64,000 bases of DNA from Cenococcum geophilum 1.58 (lineage: Eukaryota; Ascomycota; Dothideomycetes; Gloniales; Gloniaceae). A program made the translations under genes and the position numbers. The first letter of the stretch is position 1. The number at the start of each line of letters is the position of its first letter. Of this stretch, positions 33,851 to 46,502 are shown piece after piece. A model generated the notes under the pieces. It made no database searches and had not been told where the DNA came from. It was given only the letters and a program-made list of their open reading frames with translations. Location: contig KV748184.1 of assembly GCA_001692895.1 (NCBI GenBank), forward strand, positions 1,240,001 through 1,304,000, written 5' to 3'.

Positions 33851-36460
33851 GAAGTTTTATAAAGATTTAGGCGGCGAAGGCTAGGTAGCAGCCTTAGTCG
33901 AAACGTATATAAAATAGCATAGGGCGAGTAAACTGTTCTATAGTTAATATATTATTCCTACTTATTTATACGCTACTAGATATGCGATTATATTTAAGTT
34001 TACTATAAGTACACTAATCTCTAATATATAGTGAAAGCTTAGTGCATAAAATACCATAAGACCTAAAAAAGATGCCTAATAAATATGGCTGATAGATAGT
34101 TTTTTTTAGGTGATCGCAAAGAAATATAGTAAAGATACTAGCAAAAACTATAGCAAAAGCCCGGCCAGTTATTGAGATTACCATATAGTCTTACGCAGCT
34201 TAAATTTAAACGGGTTAAGTACGGCGTAACATTTAAGAATATTAGGCAGAAAATGTAGAAGGGAGGCTCTTTAAAATGGCTTTTAGAATCTAGTTTCCTT
34301 ATATAGGCATAGGCCTACTCTAGGAATACTTAGTACCTTTTATAAGCTTCATTTTTCTATAAGTAAATAAAACGTGGCCCTATATAAATTGGGGATATAG
34401 TAATTTATTAAGCCCTTCTTAACAGAAATTGTATTGTGTCGGGACCACTAGTTATTAAAACCCTAGGTTAAAAGTAATATTTTTTTAAGTATTTGCCCCT
34501 AAGTAAATAAGAACTATAAATTTATAGGCAAACACCGCCGCTTTTAAAGGCCTATACGTTAACGTCGCCTATAAAAGCACAGTTCCTATTACCGTTTTAT
34601 TTCTAGCTTTAACCACTATTCCTCTCTCGCAGCTTTATGCCGTCTATACCACCTATACTATTAGTCCTTTTCTATTCCTTCTACAGTTCTAGATATCCTT
34701 TAATAGTAAAACTATATATAAACTACACCCCTTTGTTTTAATTTAAATACTACTACTATAACATAAAAGATATTACCACGCCTTTAACTATAGCAAGCTT
34801 AAACATTCCTTCCTTATAGCGATGTATAATGCTTAAAAGGCTTTACTAAAATCCTCTACATTAGGTAAAATAGAGCCCCAACTAGCAATATAAATTAACT
34901 TATACCTTTTAGCTTAGTATACATCAGCAAGTCAGTCCTTTACAATTAACAGGATCAGGCAATTGTATTTTAGGCCACCACAGCTAATTAAGCCGCCGTT
35001 TAATAATCTATAAGGATTAACTTATAGGATCCTTATTACGGTAAGCAACTCCGGCATTTAGCTCTACGTACTACCATCACGCCAGTGCTTTCCCTGCTCG
35101 AGATAGTCATATAGTGAAAAACCTAGGTCAGTAGCGCAATTTAACTCCTAGATTAGACAGCATTATCTTCTAATCGCTTTAGCGTCTTAAGTTATACGCC
35201 TATGTCGGCGAGCGGAGCTACCCAACATATTATAAGCTGTAAGGATAAAGCCTAAGCAAAGTCTCCCTGTGGGTATAGCAATTATATAATCTAGACCTCT
35301 TAATAGCAGCACTACCGTGCAGCACAGGGAGTATTAGGGAGTAAGTACGGACAACCCGTTTCTACTATAGACTATGAAATAAAATAGCAAAGTTTAAGTA
35401 ACCCCTTAAAGCCATCCTATACCCAAAGCCGTTGGCTAAATCGCTATAATAGTGCTATAAGGCGCCGAGATAAGAATTTTCTCCTAGGTTGCGGCAGATC
35501 CTATATCTTATCGTATTAAAGCAAATAGGGTTAATAGCTAATACATTAAGGCCAGAATCCGAACTAGTCTACAAGCTAACAAGCTATAAGACAGCTAAGT
35601 TTTAGTATAACAGAGTCTCTCCAATAGCAGAGTAAGTCCTTAAAGAATCCTAAGGCAGCAGGCTCAATTAGGCAACAATAATTAAGTAGGCAGCAGACGT
35701 GTTAGTAATACAGTAATTATACCAAAGAGCTCCGCTCAATACTACTAGGCCTAACTATACGACAATAGAGTGGGCAGCAGGCGCGTCGGTTATATAGCAA
35801 TCTCTAAAGAGCCCTGCCTGCTACTATTAAGTCTAATTATACAATAATGAAGTAGGCGGCAGGCGAGTTAATCCTACAGCGGTTACACTAGAGAGCTCCG
35901 CTTGCTACTACGGACACGGCATCCTTTATTTATATATCGCCAACTTTTAGGCATATAGGCGACCTAACATATAGAGCTAGAAGCATCTATAAGACTTTAG
36001 TCACTACCTATCCGCCACTAGCGTACACCGCACAAATATTAACTTAATAGTAGATCTGCGAGCTAAAGCGCTAGGTCTAAGGGACACTTAAGCCGTATAA
36101 TAAACTACAGCATACAAAATCGAATTTAAACCCAGTATATAGCGCCTTTACCTCCATAATATTTCACTTAGATAACAAACGTCGCCACTAATATACTTAT
36201 CTCCAAAGTATAAGTGTTAGTGGCTGGAGGCTATATATACCATCTGGCAAGTCTATCTGCATTAGCGAGCCCTAAAAAGGCGATTCCAAATTATTACCCC
36301 AGACTGCGAGATATAAAGCTTCTGCTTTCACTAGCAGTTTTTAAATATTACCCCCTTATAGTGTATATCTTTTATTTACTAGAATACATTTTATACTAGA
36401 GTCTAGAACTACAAGCCCCAATTATATATTTAATACTATAGGTTAGGCCTAAGGACCCTA
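33850..36460. other. Unassigned, with a milder-mutated part and diverged repeats
   Basis: 33.85-35.0 kb is strongly mutated with no readable family. Around 35.0-35.9 kb mutation is milder and CGAGCGGAGCT-like words appear in both orientations. A 61-residue ORF at 36214-36399 has no match I recognise. Confidence 0.4.
35690..35925. repeat. Degenerate 75-85 bp tandem repeat, inverted relative to 49.33-49.79 kb
   Basis: Three imperfect units each contain a block like AGAGCTCCGCTYGCTACTA and a GGCRGCAGGCG block (near 35735, 35812 and 35898). The same words, reverse-complemented (GCGAGCGGAGCTC ... CCTACCGCC), recur at 49.33-49.79 kb. Confidence 0.6.
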
Positions 36461-38850
36461 ACCCCTACTTTGACTTATAAACTATATATTAACAACTTTA
36501 TAGAGGCCCTTATAAATATACGGAGCGAAAGTCTTAATCATCCCGCCTCTAATCCTAATAGTGAGACTAATAGTCTTAATTCACTAGAATGCAGTAGCCT
36601 AAGGACTATAGTTGGATCTAATAATAATGATCCTCCCAAAACAAAGCGAGAACTGTGGTTAAAGAAGTTCACTAAGCTTAACCCTTTAATCTATCCCAAG
36701 GAGACGACTTCACAATACCCAATAAATGCTGAGCTTCATTTATTACCCAACGCTCCATCTCCTCGCTCTTTAGTAGAGCCAATAATTATATAAGGATGTT
36801 TAACTTAGGCTAGAACCATTACCGTTAGGAATTAAATGTATAACCAGTACCTCTCGCCTATAAAAAACTATCTAACCTTATTATATAAAAGCCCTTAACC
36901 TATATTATCCCAAAAACCAATTTCCTATTTACGCGCATTATCGGGTTCCCGTTTACCCACATCTTCCTAATTATTAAGTTTACCCTAATAAATAAGATAA
37001 ACATTTATAAAAAAGGATAATAACAAACTAATTCTGTTAAGGAGCAATAACGTCTAGTAGAAGGATATTACAAAGGAATTCCCAGATCGAACCCAGGCAA
37101 GTTTATAGGTTTACTATTACGCTTAGTTAATGGAGAAGGTAAAGAAGACTAAGGATATTAAGGGGCCTAATGTATTTAATATTGAAGAGGCAATATAGTA
37201 GCAACCGTTTATAGTTATACCCTAGTATCCGCGAAACAAAATACACCTTTTTTTAACCAACTAATGCTATATCTTAATAACTTAGCTCCATTTAATCGCA
37301 GGCCTTTAGTAGAGTTATATCTCTTAGCGCTATCTAATTCCTAGCTAAAGTATTTAACTAAAGTACTCTACAAACGATAGAATACTTTAGCGGTAACTCT
37401 ACCCGCACTAGCATATTGTCCTCTTTTATATTACTATATATTTAACCGTCTAATCCCTTATATACTATATTAACAGCGTTATAAATTAGTTACTAGCTAA
37501 TAAAGCACCTCTTTTCAAGTATAGGTGTGCAGTACTAATATTCGCAGATATGTTCTTTAAGCAGGTCTAGTATTAACGTCTCCGATATAGAGAGTTGCCA
37601 ACAATAAGACATTATAGGCAAGGTAGGGAAGTGTACGGATCTTAATAAAGTCATTTCTTATATAGAACTTTTAAAAGTTCCTAAGCTATACAGCAAAAAA
37701 AGGATTAGGGTATAGGCTATTACAAAGGCTACTAGGCGACTTAAGGTGTCTAATATAAGCTAGGTAAGCGCCTAGGGTAAGCTAAATAAGCGCCTAGGGT
37801 AAGCGCCCAGGGTAAACTAGGTGAGCATTTAGCGTAAATAAGTAAGCTACCAGCTAAGTAAAAGGCAAGCTACGGCTTTATCTAGATTAAACCCAAGGCG
37901 TGTTTCTATAAGTTACACTTTTAGCTATTTAACGCATCTTTAATTAAGTTTATTATTTTACTTTAGAGATTATATTCCCGCTAACTATACTCTATTTTAT
38001 TAAAGCACCCAATAACTAGTTAACCTATTTATCTATATCATTTAGTCTCTCCTTAATCTTAAGGACCTTCTTTATTACTACCTCTATCCCACAATTATAT
38101 CGCCTAGCCGTCTACTTAAATGTTTTGTGATTAAAATTAAGAATTAATATATTATAATCTAAATCGCTAACGCTAGTTTTAATATCCTATAGTTAACACG
38201 CGAAATTTTCCAGCTCCTTTTATTCTTTATTAATTGCTTTATAATAATCAGAATGGACATACCTACTTTGCTATTACTTAGCTCTAAGTTATTAAACCTA
38301 TTTTCTAAGGTCTTCTAAGGTCTTTACTAATATCTTTTATTACTACGCAAATGCTTCTAGCCGCGCCTTATATATATATTGCCACTTTATAAGACAATCA
38401 GCTAAAGTAGCCCTAGCACCCCTCTTTAGGTACTGTTGTACGGCTTATATTATATTATAAAAAGGTTTAAAGACTTTTTTAACTTTTCTACCTTACTTTA
38501 CAGGATGCAGCTATAGCGGCTAGTTAGTTAAGTGGATTTGTTAAGATTGGACGCTAGCTTACATAGTAATATGCGACATGACTAGTAGAAGGATTATAAA
38601 AGTTCTTAATTAATATATAGCTATTAATAATAGGGCTTAGTTATTAAAAAGTGGGAAGAGTAAAAACTTATATATCTTATACATTAGCCGCTCTAATACC
38701 CCCTATAACATTTTAGGCACACTAAGTTATATCTTAACCAATTCTAGCGTCTATACACGTTATACTACAATTAACTAATTTAGCGCTGTATCTAAAGTTA
38801 AAATAAGGCCAAAAATATCTTCCACTTCCGCCTTATTATCCTTTCAGCTA
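36460..38850. other. Unassigned stretch with one longer open frame
   Basis: A 107-residue forward ORF (36470-36793) is rich in Asn, Ser and Pro and continues in poor form to about 37240 (NFLFTRIIGFPFTHIFLII). It could be part of a degraded gene; no family was recognised. A short tandem repeat at 37757-37846 is listed separately. The rest shows only stop-rich frames. Confidence 0.35.
37757..37846. repeat. Short tandem repeat (about 20 bp, AAGCGCCTAGGGTAAGCTA)
   Basis: Four to five imperfect copies of AAGCGCCTAGGGTAAGCTA occur in a row, with G-to-A and C-to-T differences between copies. Non-coding in appearance. Confidence 0.65.
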
Positions 38851-39910
38851 CCCAAACATATAGGATTAGGCACGACGGGCCCAGTAATTTAAGTAAAAAC
38901 TCGTCCTACTATACCGTTAAACCTATAATAAGAGATAAAACCCAAAAACTGTACTTTACTAAGAGAAAATAGCGGCTGCGAAGAGGTTCTATTAAGGAAG
39001 TCCTAAGCTATATCTAACTAGCGTTCTGGGTTTTATAAAGTAAGGCTAGTTAGTTACTATAAAACCGTTCCGGGCTCTATTAATTACATTATAATACAGC
39101 CAACAGCCTTTATATTAACATCCTCTAAATAAAAAGCCGCTTAAAATATACTTTCACCTATATTTGCTGCTTAACCGTTAGCTTTTTATTTTAGGATAAC
39201 CGTTAGGTACTTATTAATCTTAATTTCCCCACTCCTTAAAATTAGGAGATTTTGGCAATTTAATAAGCTATAAATAATATAAATGCTATAGATAAATAGA
39301 AGTCCTTAGATTACCTATATTTAAAATTAGAGGCTAGTTTTAAATAGAATAGCTATATTACCTCCTTACAGACTATAGCAATTTTAAACTCTGCTAATAT
39401 TCTAGAAGGGCTAGCCTAGATATCTACTAACAATACGGATAGGCACTCGTATATTAGATATACCATTTCGCCCTCTTTAAATACTTCTAGAATATTAACA
39501 ATATTAGGGTAAGGTAACTTTAAGCATTCTAAACCATTTACTGTCTTACTTATCACTCTTGTCTTAATAACCACAATAGGGAAAGTTGGCTCTATTTTAA
39601 AGGCAATAACCATAAATCCTGCCTAATCTTCTTTAAGTAATTTGCGGTAGTAGTTTTACAGACTTCCTAAAACTATAAGGGTCTCTAGTTCCTTTAATAG
39701 TAAAACAGTTTTTTTACTATCGGCGGTAGATAATAATAAAAAGAGCCCTAAATCTCTATTAACTTTAAGCGGAACATAGAACGGTATACGCTTACGCTTA
39801 TAAATATACTTTCGTTTTACAAGTATATTAGGCCGATCCTAATCCTCGTTTATAGTAGGTTTAATCATTTCAGCGTTTTTTTTATATACTAGGAATTTAG
39901 TAACCCGTCT
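38850..39910 (-). pseudogene. Protein-kinase-domain relic (not FunK1)
   Basis: On the minus strand from 39910: VLLLKELETLIVLGSL, then KIEPTFPIVVIKTRV (the VAIK-like lysine region), then LECLKLPYPNIVNILEVFKE and GEMVYLIYECLSVLLVDI (open at 39613-39416). This is the classic N-lobe and hinge of a Ser/Thr kinase. Further down are IAIVCKEV, KANG-AANIGESIF, NIKAVGCIIM-LIEPGTVL and NPER-LDIA-DFLNRTSS, like the C-lobe of kinases with a degenerate activation segment. Stops fall at Gln or Trp positions. Probably a kinase or pseudokinase gene that moved with a repeat. Confidence 0.7.
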
Positions 39911-40159
39911 TTATAAAGACATTTTTCTCTTTATTAAAAAATTATACTTTACTATAATATATATATATACTTCTTCTAAAAAAAGAATTCTTAAAATAAA
40001 ATAAATATTAGAATATTATATAAATTTAAAACAGCTCTTTTAACACTATATATAAAATATCTAAAAATATATACATTTATTTAGGGATCTAGTTAAAAGG
40101 CCATTAACGCAGTAGAGTATCTATATTATCTCCACTTTAAATAAAATAAGAGATTCGGC

Positions 40160-40397
40160 GTATCTTATAGGCTATTTCGTCGGGAATTGGATTTAAGGAC
40201 TAAGTATTTCCCCCTAGCCTATTCATATCCCCCACAAAAACCAACCCTTTTTTTATCTCCCCTATACCTCCTACACCTATCCACTTAAAACGCTCTCCAT
40301 TGGCAATAAAAAAATTATACCTAGTATTCGCTAAATCCACTAAAGTAGATTTAAATCTTAGAGACAACGCTAAGAATATATAAAGCCTGCGATTCAT
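40160..40397 (-). pseudogene. Unknown relic (MNRRLYIFLALSLRFKS...)
   Basis: A 65-residue stretch is open: RRLYIFLALSLRFKSTLVDL, then RYNFFIANGERFKWIGVGGI and KKGLVFVGDMNRLGGNT. After one stop it continues as SLNPIPDEIAYKIRRISYF. The conserved look (few substitutions, stops only at Gln-like codons) points to a real former gene. It lies between the kinase and DUF3723 relics on the same strand and may be the C-terminal part of the DUF3723 gene. The family is not known to me. Confidence 0.4.
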
Positions 40398-40959
40398 ATA
40401 AAGATATAGAATAATTAGCTTTTCCTAAATCATTTCTAAGAACGTAAAGTCATCAGGTAAGGGTATTAGGTCATTCTTACTTAAGGGTACGTTAGTAGTT
40501 GGCCTTTAACTAGCTTCTAACTTAGGGTTCATTATATTCTCCATATTACGACCTAAAGGGTTCCCTATACTAGGGCCTAAGGCTCCTAAGTTAGAGCTTA
40601 AGGGAGGCTCTAAGTTAGGGTTTAAGAGAGTACCTAGTAGCCTACTGCTTAGTCTTTAAATAAGTGGCTCTAAAGGTTTATTAGGAACCCCAAAAAAAGT
40701 ATGGAATATATCTCGCTTAATATAAAACGTTAAGGTATATTGCTTTACCTAAATAGGCTGCTAACTGTTTATATTTTTAATAAATAAATATTTCCTATTA
40801 GTAATATAGGATTGTTTAAACGGTCAACCACATCAGTATATTTTTAGCTGACGAATGGAGTCATTTATAAGAAATGGGAAACTTGTATAAGAATAGCGAC
40901 TTAGTATATCTCTAATTATTTAACAAATCCGCTGCACTTGCTAAAGTATAAGACTCAGC

Positions 40960-42540
40960 TTAAGCTTAAAGAGAGTTTTAAGGTAAGTTATGCTAAGAAA
41001 GTCTTCTACTATATTCTCTATATAATTCGCATATATTAACTAAGTAATCTTATTAAAGCTAAAGCCTAGTCTTCGTGTAAGGAATCCCAGCTGTTCCTAT
41101 AATATATCGCATAGCTTAACCTCTAGTTTAGGCTTACCAAGGTCCTTCCGGGGTATTATACTAGTAAGTTAAAAAAAGTGTTATATAGCAAAAAGCTAAA
41201 TTTACAGATAGCCGAGCCTAAAGTTTAATTCCTTTAAATTACTTTCTTCTATAGTATAAACGCTTTCTGCTATTTATATACTTATTTAGTCTTAATTTAA
41301 TCCCAGGTAGGCTTATCCTATAGCTATCCACACTATACCTTTAAATTTATTTGGCAGAAGTCTTTTAACCACCTTAGAGCACGGTTTAAGATATTTTATA
41401 TCCTCAAAAAATGTATATAGAGAAGGAATTCGTCCTAGGAAATTCTTTAGGCGCTCTAAGATTCCGCTTTATACTTAGTAAGAAATAACGGCTAAAAAGA
41501 GTTAACTATCCTTTATAAGATTTTTAATCTCTAATCTATTATGCAACAAACCTCAGGGAATAAGAAGCTTAATAAGAAAAACTATATAAGAATCTAAGAG
41601 AGGTATAAGGGCTTCATTATTATTAAGTATATATAACCATAAACTATAAATATAGTTAAGATGGTGAATGAGCTCCTACACAATATTAGTTATAAATTTT
41701 AGCCGGCTTTAATTATTATAATTACCTCATCGCATTTTAAAGTAAGGATATAATGCAAAGTGCCCAGCTAAAGTGCCAGCTAAAGCCTAATAAGTGGAAG
41801 AAGGTTATTAAATGCATCGCGGAGACGCGGCATTTTTTTAAGTAGTTTTTTAATATCCTTTTTTTTGCTTTCAGAAAGCCTAGAAAGCCATTTATTTTCT
41901 TATATAAGATCTGCGCGACGCTAAAAATATCAAAGGTATTAAAATATATCGCCGTCACAGAATAGGCGTTTATTTAAATATTCCGTTTGAAGTTCTAAGA
42001 TATAACTCAATAAAAGGCCTTTATAGATTGGTTTTAGATTACGTTATTCTATACCTTAGGTTAACTTACTATTAAGATACAACCTTATAACCTACCACTT
42101 TTTCCTTAGGGCAAGGTAAGCTTTACCTACTTTAATATAATATTAACTATATAAGCAAACCACTATAGAGTTATTATTAAGCAGTAGTTCTGGCGGCTCG
42201 CTTTAACAGTCTAAAAGACCTGCCTATATTAAGTTAGACTTACGCAGACCTTTATTAAGGGTCTCTTAACTAATTAGAGCTAATATATAGTATTCTGGCT
42301 CTAAGTAGTAGCAGCCTTCTATCTTAAAGATATTAATAAGTCGGAGAACGTTTTCCCAATTAAGGGTCTAAGCTCCTTTAACCTTCTAGTCCTTAAACTT
42401 TAGAAACAATAAGTGGATCTTTACATCCCCATAAAAGTAACTCTGTTTCTCGTTAAAGAGAGATAAGTCGCGCTCTAACTTAGAATCTATCGCCTTTAAC
42501 TTTAGCCTTTCTAGGTATATTAAAGCATTTTCTAGTTAAA
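40960..42540 (-). pseudogene. DUF3723 relic (Starship-associated family)
   Basis: From 42540 downwards the minus strand reads LENALIYLERLKLKAIDSKL, then LNWENVLRLINIFKIEGCYYL, EPEYYILALIS, then EPPELLLNNNSIVVCLYS-stop-YYIKVGKAYLALRKKW. The layout matches the DUF3723 N-terminal domain (IF-x-x-xGC, EPPEL, CLHG-x-HR-x-x-A, KWWVV). The HR positions are now Tyr/Tyr by RIP. It goes on with LFCDGDI, NKWLSRLSESKKKDIKKLL, then LGTLHYILTLKCDEVI. The function of DUF3723 is unknown, but the family is known to recur in Starship elements. The lower end is less certain. Confidence 0.7.
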
Positions 42541-42559
42541 ATAGGTTTATTTTATTTTT

Positions 42560-43200
42560 ATTACAATATATAAATAGCTTTTTTATTTTTTTATATCCGT
42601 TATATTATACTACGTACAATAACATATACCTTTAGACTAGGGGTTTACCAATCTCTAGTAAAATATTAGGTTACCAACAACTAATAGGTGGTTTAAAAAT
42701 AGTAGAAAAGACTATAAGAAATTAAGAGATCCTAACGCCTATCTATATCCTATTTATAGCTTATTTCTATCCTTTTGCTCTATAATATCTATCTACTAGG
42801 AGCCTAGTAGAAGTTACCTCCTTCTAAGGATCCTGCTGTTATTAGCCACTTTCTCACAGCTATTCCTGTCCTATCTAGAAATAGAAAAAACGCCTCTCTT
42901 CCTTTCTTTATGCAAAATAGTTTTTATAAAGAGAGAGAGGGTCCTAATTGCCTTTACATCTTCTCTCTCTCTATAAATAGCTTTTTTTGCCTTAAATACT
43001 AATATTATTAAAACTATTCTATTATAAAGCTAATATAAAGATTCCTATAAGAGTATAACGCCTAAACTTAGCTATATTTAAGTACTCTTGCGTACTTACT
43101 AAATAAAGTAACAAATTCTCTTCTACTTAATAATTATGTCTTGTAAAAACCACGCTACGTGGCTACAAGTGGCTAGATCCACTAGCTTTATAATTAATAA
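42560..43200. other. Short intergenic relic with GA/CT hairpin
   Basis: Divergent space between the DUF3723 and patatin relics. At 42921-42977, TTTATAAAGAGAGAGAG is matched by CTCTCTCTCTATAAA, a purine/pyrimidine hairpin. No gene was seen. Confidence 0.45.
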
Positions 43201-46200
43201 CACTTCTTAGCTAGGCTATATTATTTAAGCCTTACCGAACCCTACTTTACAGACACCGAGTTTACTTCTATTCCTAGGTAGAAGGAGTAAAAACATTACT
43301 TTACGGCAGCTATTTCCACACAACAACTTTAAGAGGCATAGCTCTAAGGGAGTCTTAAATATCCAAATTAACACATCTTTAACAGCGTATAATAACCCAA
43401 TCATCTTTACAGACGGCGATTTTACTAGCGCTATCCCATCTTACCTAGCGCCTACGTCCTGCTATAAAAGCACCACTTATATAGTAGCTTGGCAGCCCCC
43501 TAGCGAACAGTCAATTATTAACGCTATATTTGCTTGTATCGTACTACCTTTTATTACAGTTCTTACCGTATTTATTAATAACTTTAATTCTATTAAATAA
43601 ATTCCTACCTTTTTTAAACAATGGGCTGATATTAGCAGTTATATAGGTGTCCTCCCAAGGACCAGCCCTAGTTTAATTGTTATTTCTTTATAAAAGAATA
43701 TAATAGAAGCTAGAGCCGTTTACATAAGTGCTTATACTATAAAGATTTTCTTACAAATTGCCGCGCTTGAGATAGACGGCTCTCTATCTCCTCTGGCAGG
43801 CCATAGGCCTTTAAAGGAGGAAATACTAAGACAAGTTAACAAGATTAGATATTATTTACGGCTTAAATACCAATTATTCACTATATATTACCTCAATGCG
43901 CTCTATTAGGCAGCGCTACTATATATAGCCACAACCGCCATAGAGCCCTTTAATATCATTTAAGCAACTCAAAAGTATCACATATGCGAGGATCTTAGTA
44001 GTCACATAAAAACCATCATAAGGCTTAAAAGGGAGGGGAAGATCCTCTACGAAGACGTCACCAAGTTCATTGCATTAAGTATTTTAATAGATACATATCC
44101 TCTACAAGCGTATAGTAAAGTCACCTTCTTTATACTATTTCTTTTAACTAACTATTTTACTAGATTTTACATTAAGGCAAATTTACCGTTTACTATATTA
44201 ATTTGCATTTATTTATATGTTATTAGAAGTCTTTAATAAAAGCATAGGAGAGTATTAGAGCCGCTAAGCTAAAAAGTATATCTATAATCTTTTCGAATTA
44301 TTACAAAACATACCTTCTACAAAAGCCCGAGCTCTAGATATTCGTTTATATTAGGCCTATATTAAAACAAACAAGATATACCTATTCTATTACTTTCGAA
44401 CTCCTTAGCATATACTTAGTTACGGCCACACTATTTGCGATATCTGCATTTAAATATTTAGCGATGCAGTAATAGGAGTAGAGTATAAATACACTATTAA
44501 TGCCTGTATTCTCTGTAAAGCAGTTCTATCTACAGGCTCTCTAACTACAAAGCTAAAGCCGCCTACTTATAGTATCCGTATCCTTGGAATTAACGGTAGT
44601 AGCACAAAAGGCATAATACCTCTAGAGTTCCTCTTATAAACCCAAAATTTACTTAGGTCCTACGTTATCTAGGACTTCTTTAATATAGTTATTAGCACAA
44701 GCTTTAGTAAGTAATCTATCTATTATCCAATACGGCGCTTATAAAAATAGGCGGCCTAAAAGCCTTGCTTATATTTCTTTACAAATAAGACGTTGCCCGG
44801 TGTAGCGAAACATTTAACTAAACCCTTACGCAATTTTTTAAAAGCTAAAGGCCTACATCCAAGTCATTCCTCTTACGTTTGCGCGGTTATCTCCATATAT
44901 AGCTTTCGGACAGTCGATACGACGCTGCGGCTTTAGAAAAATACTTTAAAAATATCTTTGGGCCAACAAGACGCTTAATAGATCCGATAGCTTCGGCTTA
45001 CTTAGGTATAAAGGTGGCCGTAATAGCCACTAATATCTTAAACGCGGCACCTTTCTTATTTTCTAATTATAACCCTTCTATAGAGAAGACGAGTAGTTTA
45101 TCTAATAATAATGCTAGTGAAGTAAATAATATAACTAAGGCTTCTAGTAGGCTATAAGCACACTAAACCGAAAGAGAACGGTATTAAAGAGATTCCGTAC
45201 GTCTAGCAAGTATAAGTTAACCTTTAATAAACTAGGCTTCTTACGCTAATCACTAAATAGTACTAGGGCTACCTCTACCGCCCCGGTATATATATTTAAA
45301 GCCCTTTAATCTTCTCTTTTACTGCCTACTAATTAATTAATAAGGTTATTCCAGGCTGCAGAACTAAAATTATTCGGCGCCTTTTAAGATAGGGGATTAA
45401 AGCACAATAATCCAATAAGCCTTAGACTTTACGAGAGTCGTTGCATTTAGTTTAAAGACTGTAGGGCTAATATAGTCCTATCTTTTAGAACTGGCACTAT
45501 AGAGAGCTAGTCGCCTTAAGCTCCACATTTCAGGCATGTCCTTAACAATAGGTTTATTCCGAGACTCTATTAATTATAGCTTTCTTTTTTTAATAGCAAA
45601 AGAATATAAAGGGATCTTACTATACACTTAGACGACAATTTAAAAGCGAACTACTTTCATTTTAACATGAAGCTAGAGGAATTAATAGCCATTAATAATA
45701 CTTTAATTATAGCTAAGCTGCGGGAGATAGTACAGATACAGCCTTACGGAGCTGCGGAGCGTCAAAGATTGGTCCTATTACTCTTAGCTTTATCCTTTTT
45801 TTTAAGCTAGACTACGCCCCAAAATTTAATATAGGATTTTATAGATATAAGGGATCAATTCGCTGCCGAAACTAAATTGGCGTAATTACTAACACGATTA
45901 GTTATATATTCCCTTCGGCAATAGAATTCGTTACTAATTTAATCACTTTAGCAACCTTTAAGGGTACTTAAGGTGTTTATACCTTATGCCTAAGGTTTAA
46001 AAAACCAGTAGTGTTTTATATAAAACACCCTTCTAAAACTATTATAATGTACCTTAGAGTAGACAAAGACATTCGTATTAGAATTAGTGGGTTTCTATAA
46101 AGTATGTCCTGGTTTATTTAGCAACAACAACTTAATACTCCTTTTAGGTTCCTAATTATAGTATACCTAGGTCGGTTGCTTGCTCTCGCTATTACATAGC

Positions 46201-46350
46201 AGAGATTTCCTTAAAAAAACGTTTTAGTTCCCTAGGAGATACTACGCGGAAGCAGACACAACTTCGATAGTTATAAAAATGTCTATAGCAATTTACCCAT
46301 ATTATTTTTCTGTCTTTAAAATTTATATTTTATAAAATTATATTAAGAAT
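43200..46350 (+). pseudogene. Patatin-like phospholipase relic with RING-like N-terminal region
   Basis: N-terminal frames include LKREGKILYEDVTKFIALS, SQKVYLQSFRIITKHTFYKS-like and a zinc-finger-like segment (YGHTICDICI ... INACILCK, about 44420-44530). The patatin start follows: ILGINGSSTKGIIPLEFL, where DGGGxRG is expected (44592-44612; Asp to Asn, Gly to Ser, Arg to Lys). The nucleophile elbow reads STSFS for GTSSG (44694-44708), with the Ser kept. An intron at 44707-44760 (GTAAGT ... AAATAG) leads to GLKALLIFL. Then RYDAAALEKYFKNIFGPTRR, FLFSNYNPSIEKT, DRGLKHNNPISL (Asp of the Ser-Asp dyad kept) and HFRHVLNNRFIPRLYQSF. Such enzymes hydrolyse lipids and recur in Starships. Inactive. Confidence 0.85.
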
Positions 46351-46502
46351 AAATGTCTATTTATTTTTATAATAAATTAGGCTAAGCTATAAATAACCTT
46401 AGTAAAAATATTTTGGAGTATAGCTTACTCTAAAGCACGGCAAATTTAAGCGTAAGGAATATTTTCCCCTATTTATTAAAATCCTATAGGGGATTTAAAG
46501 CC

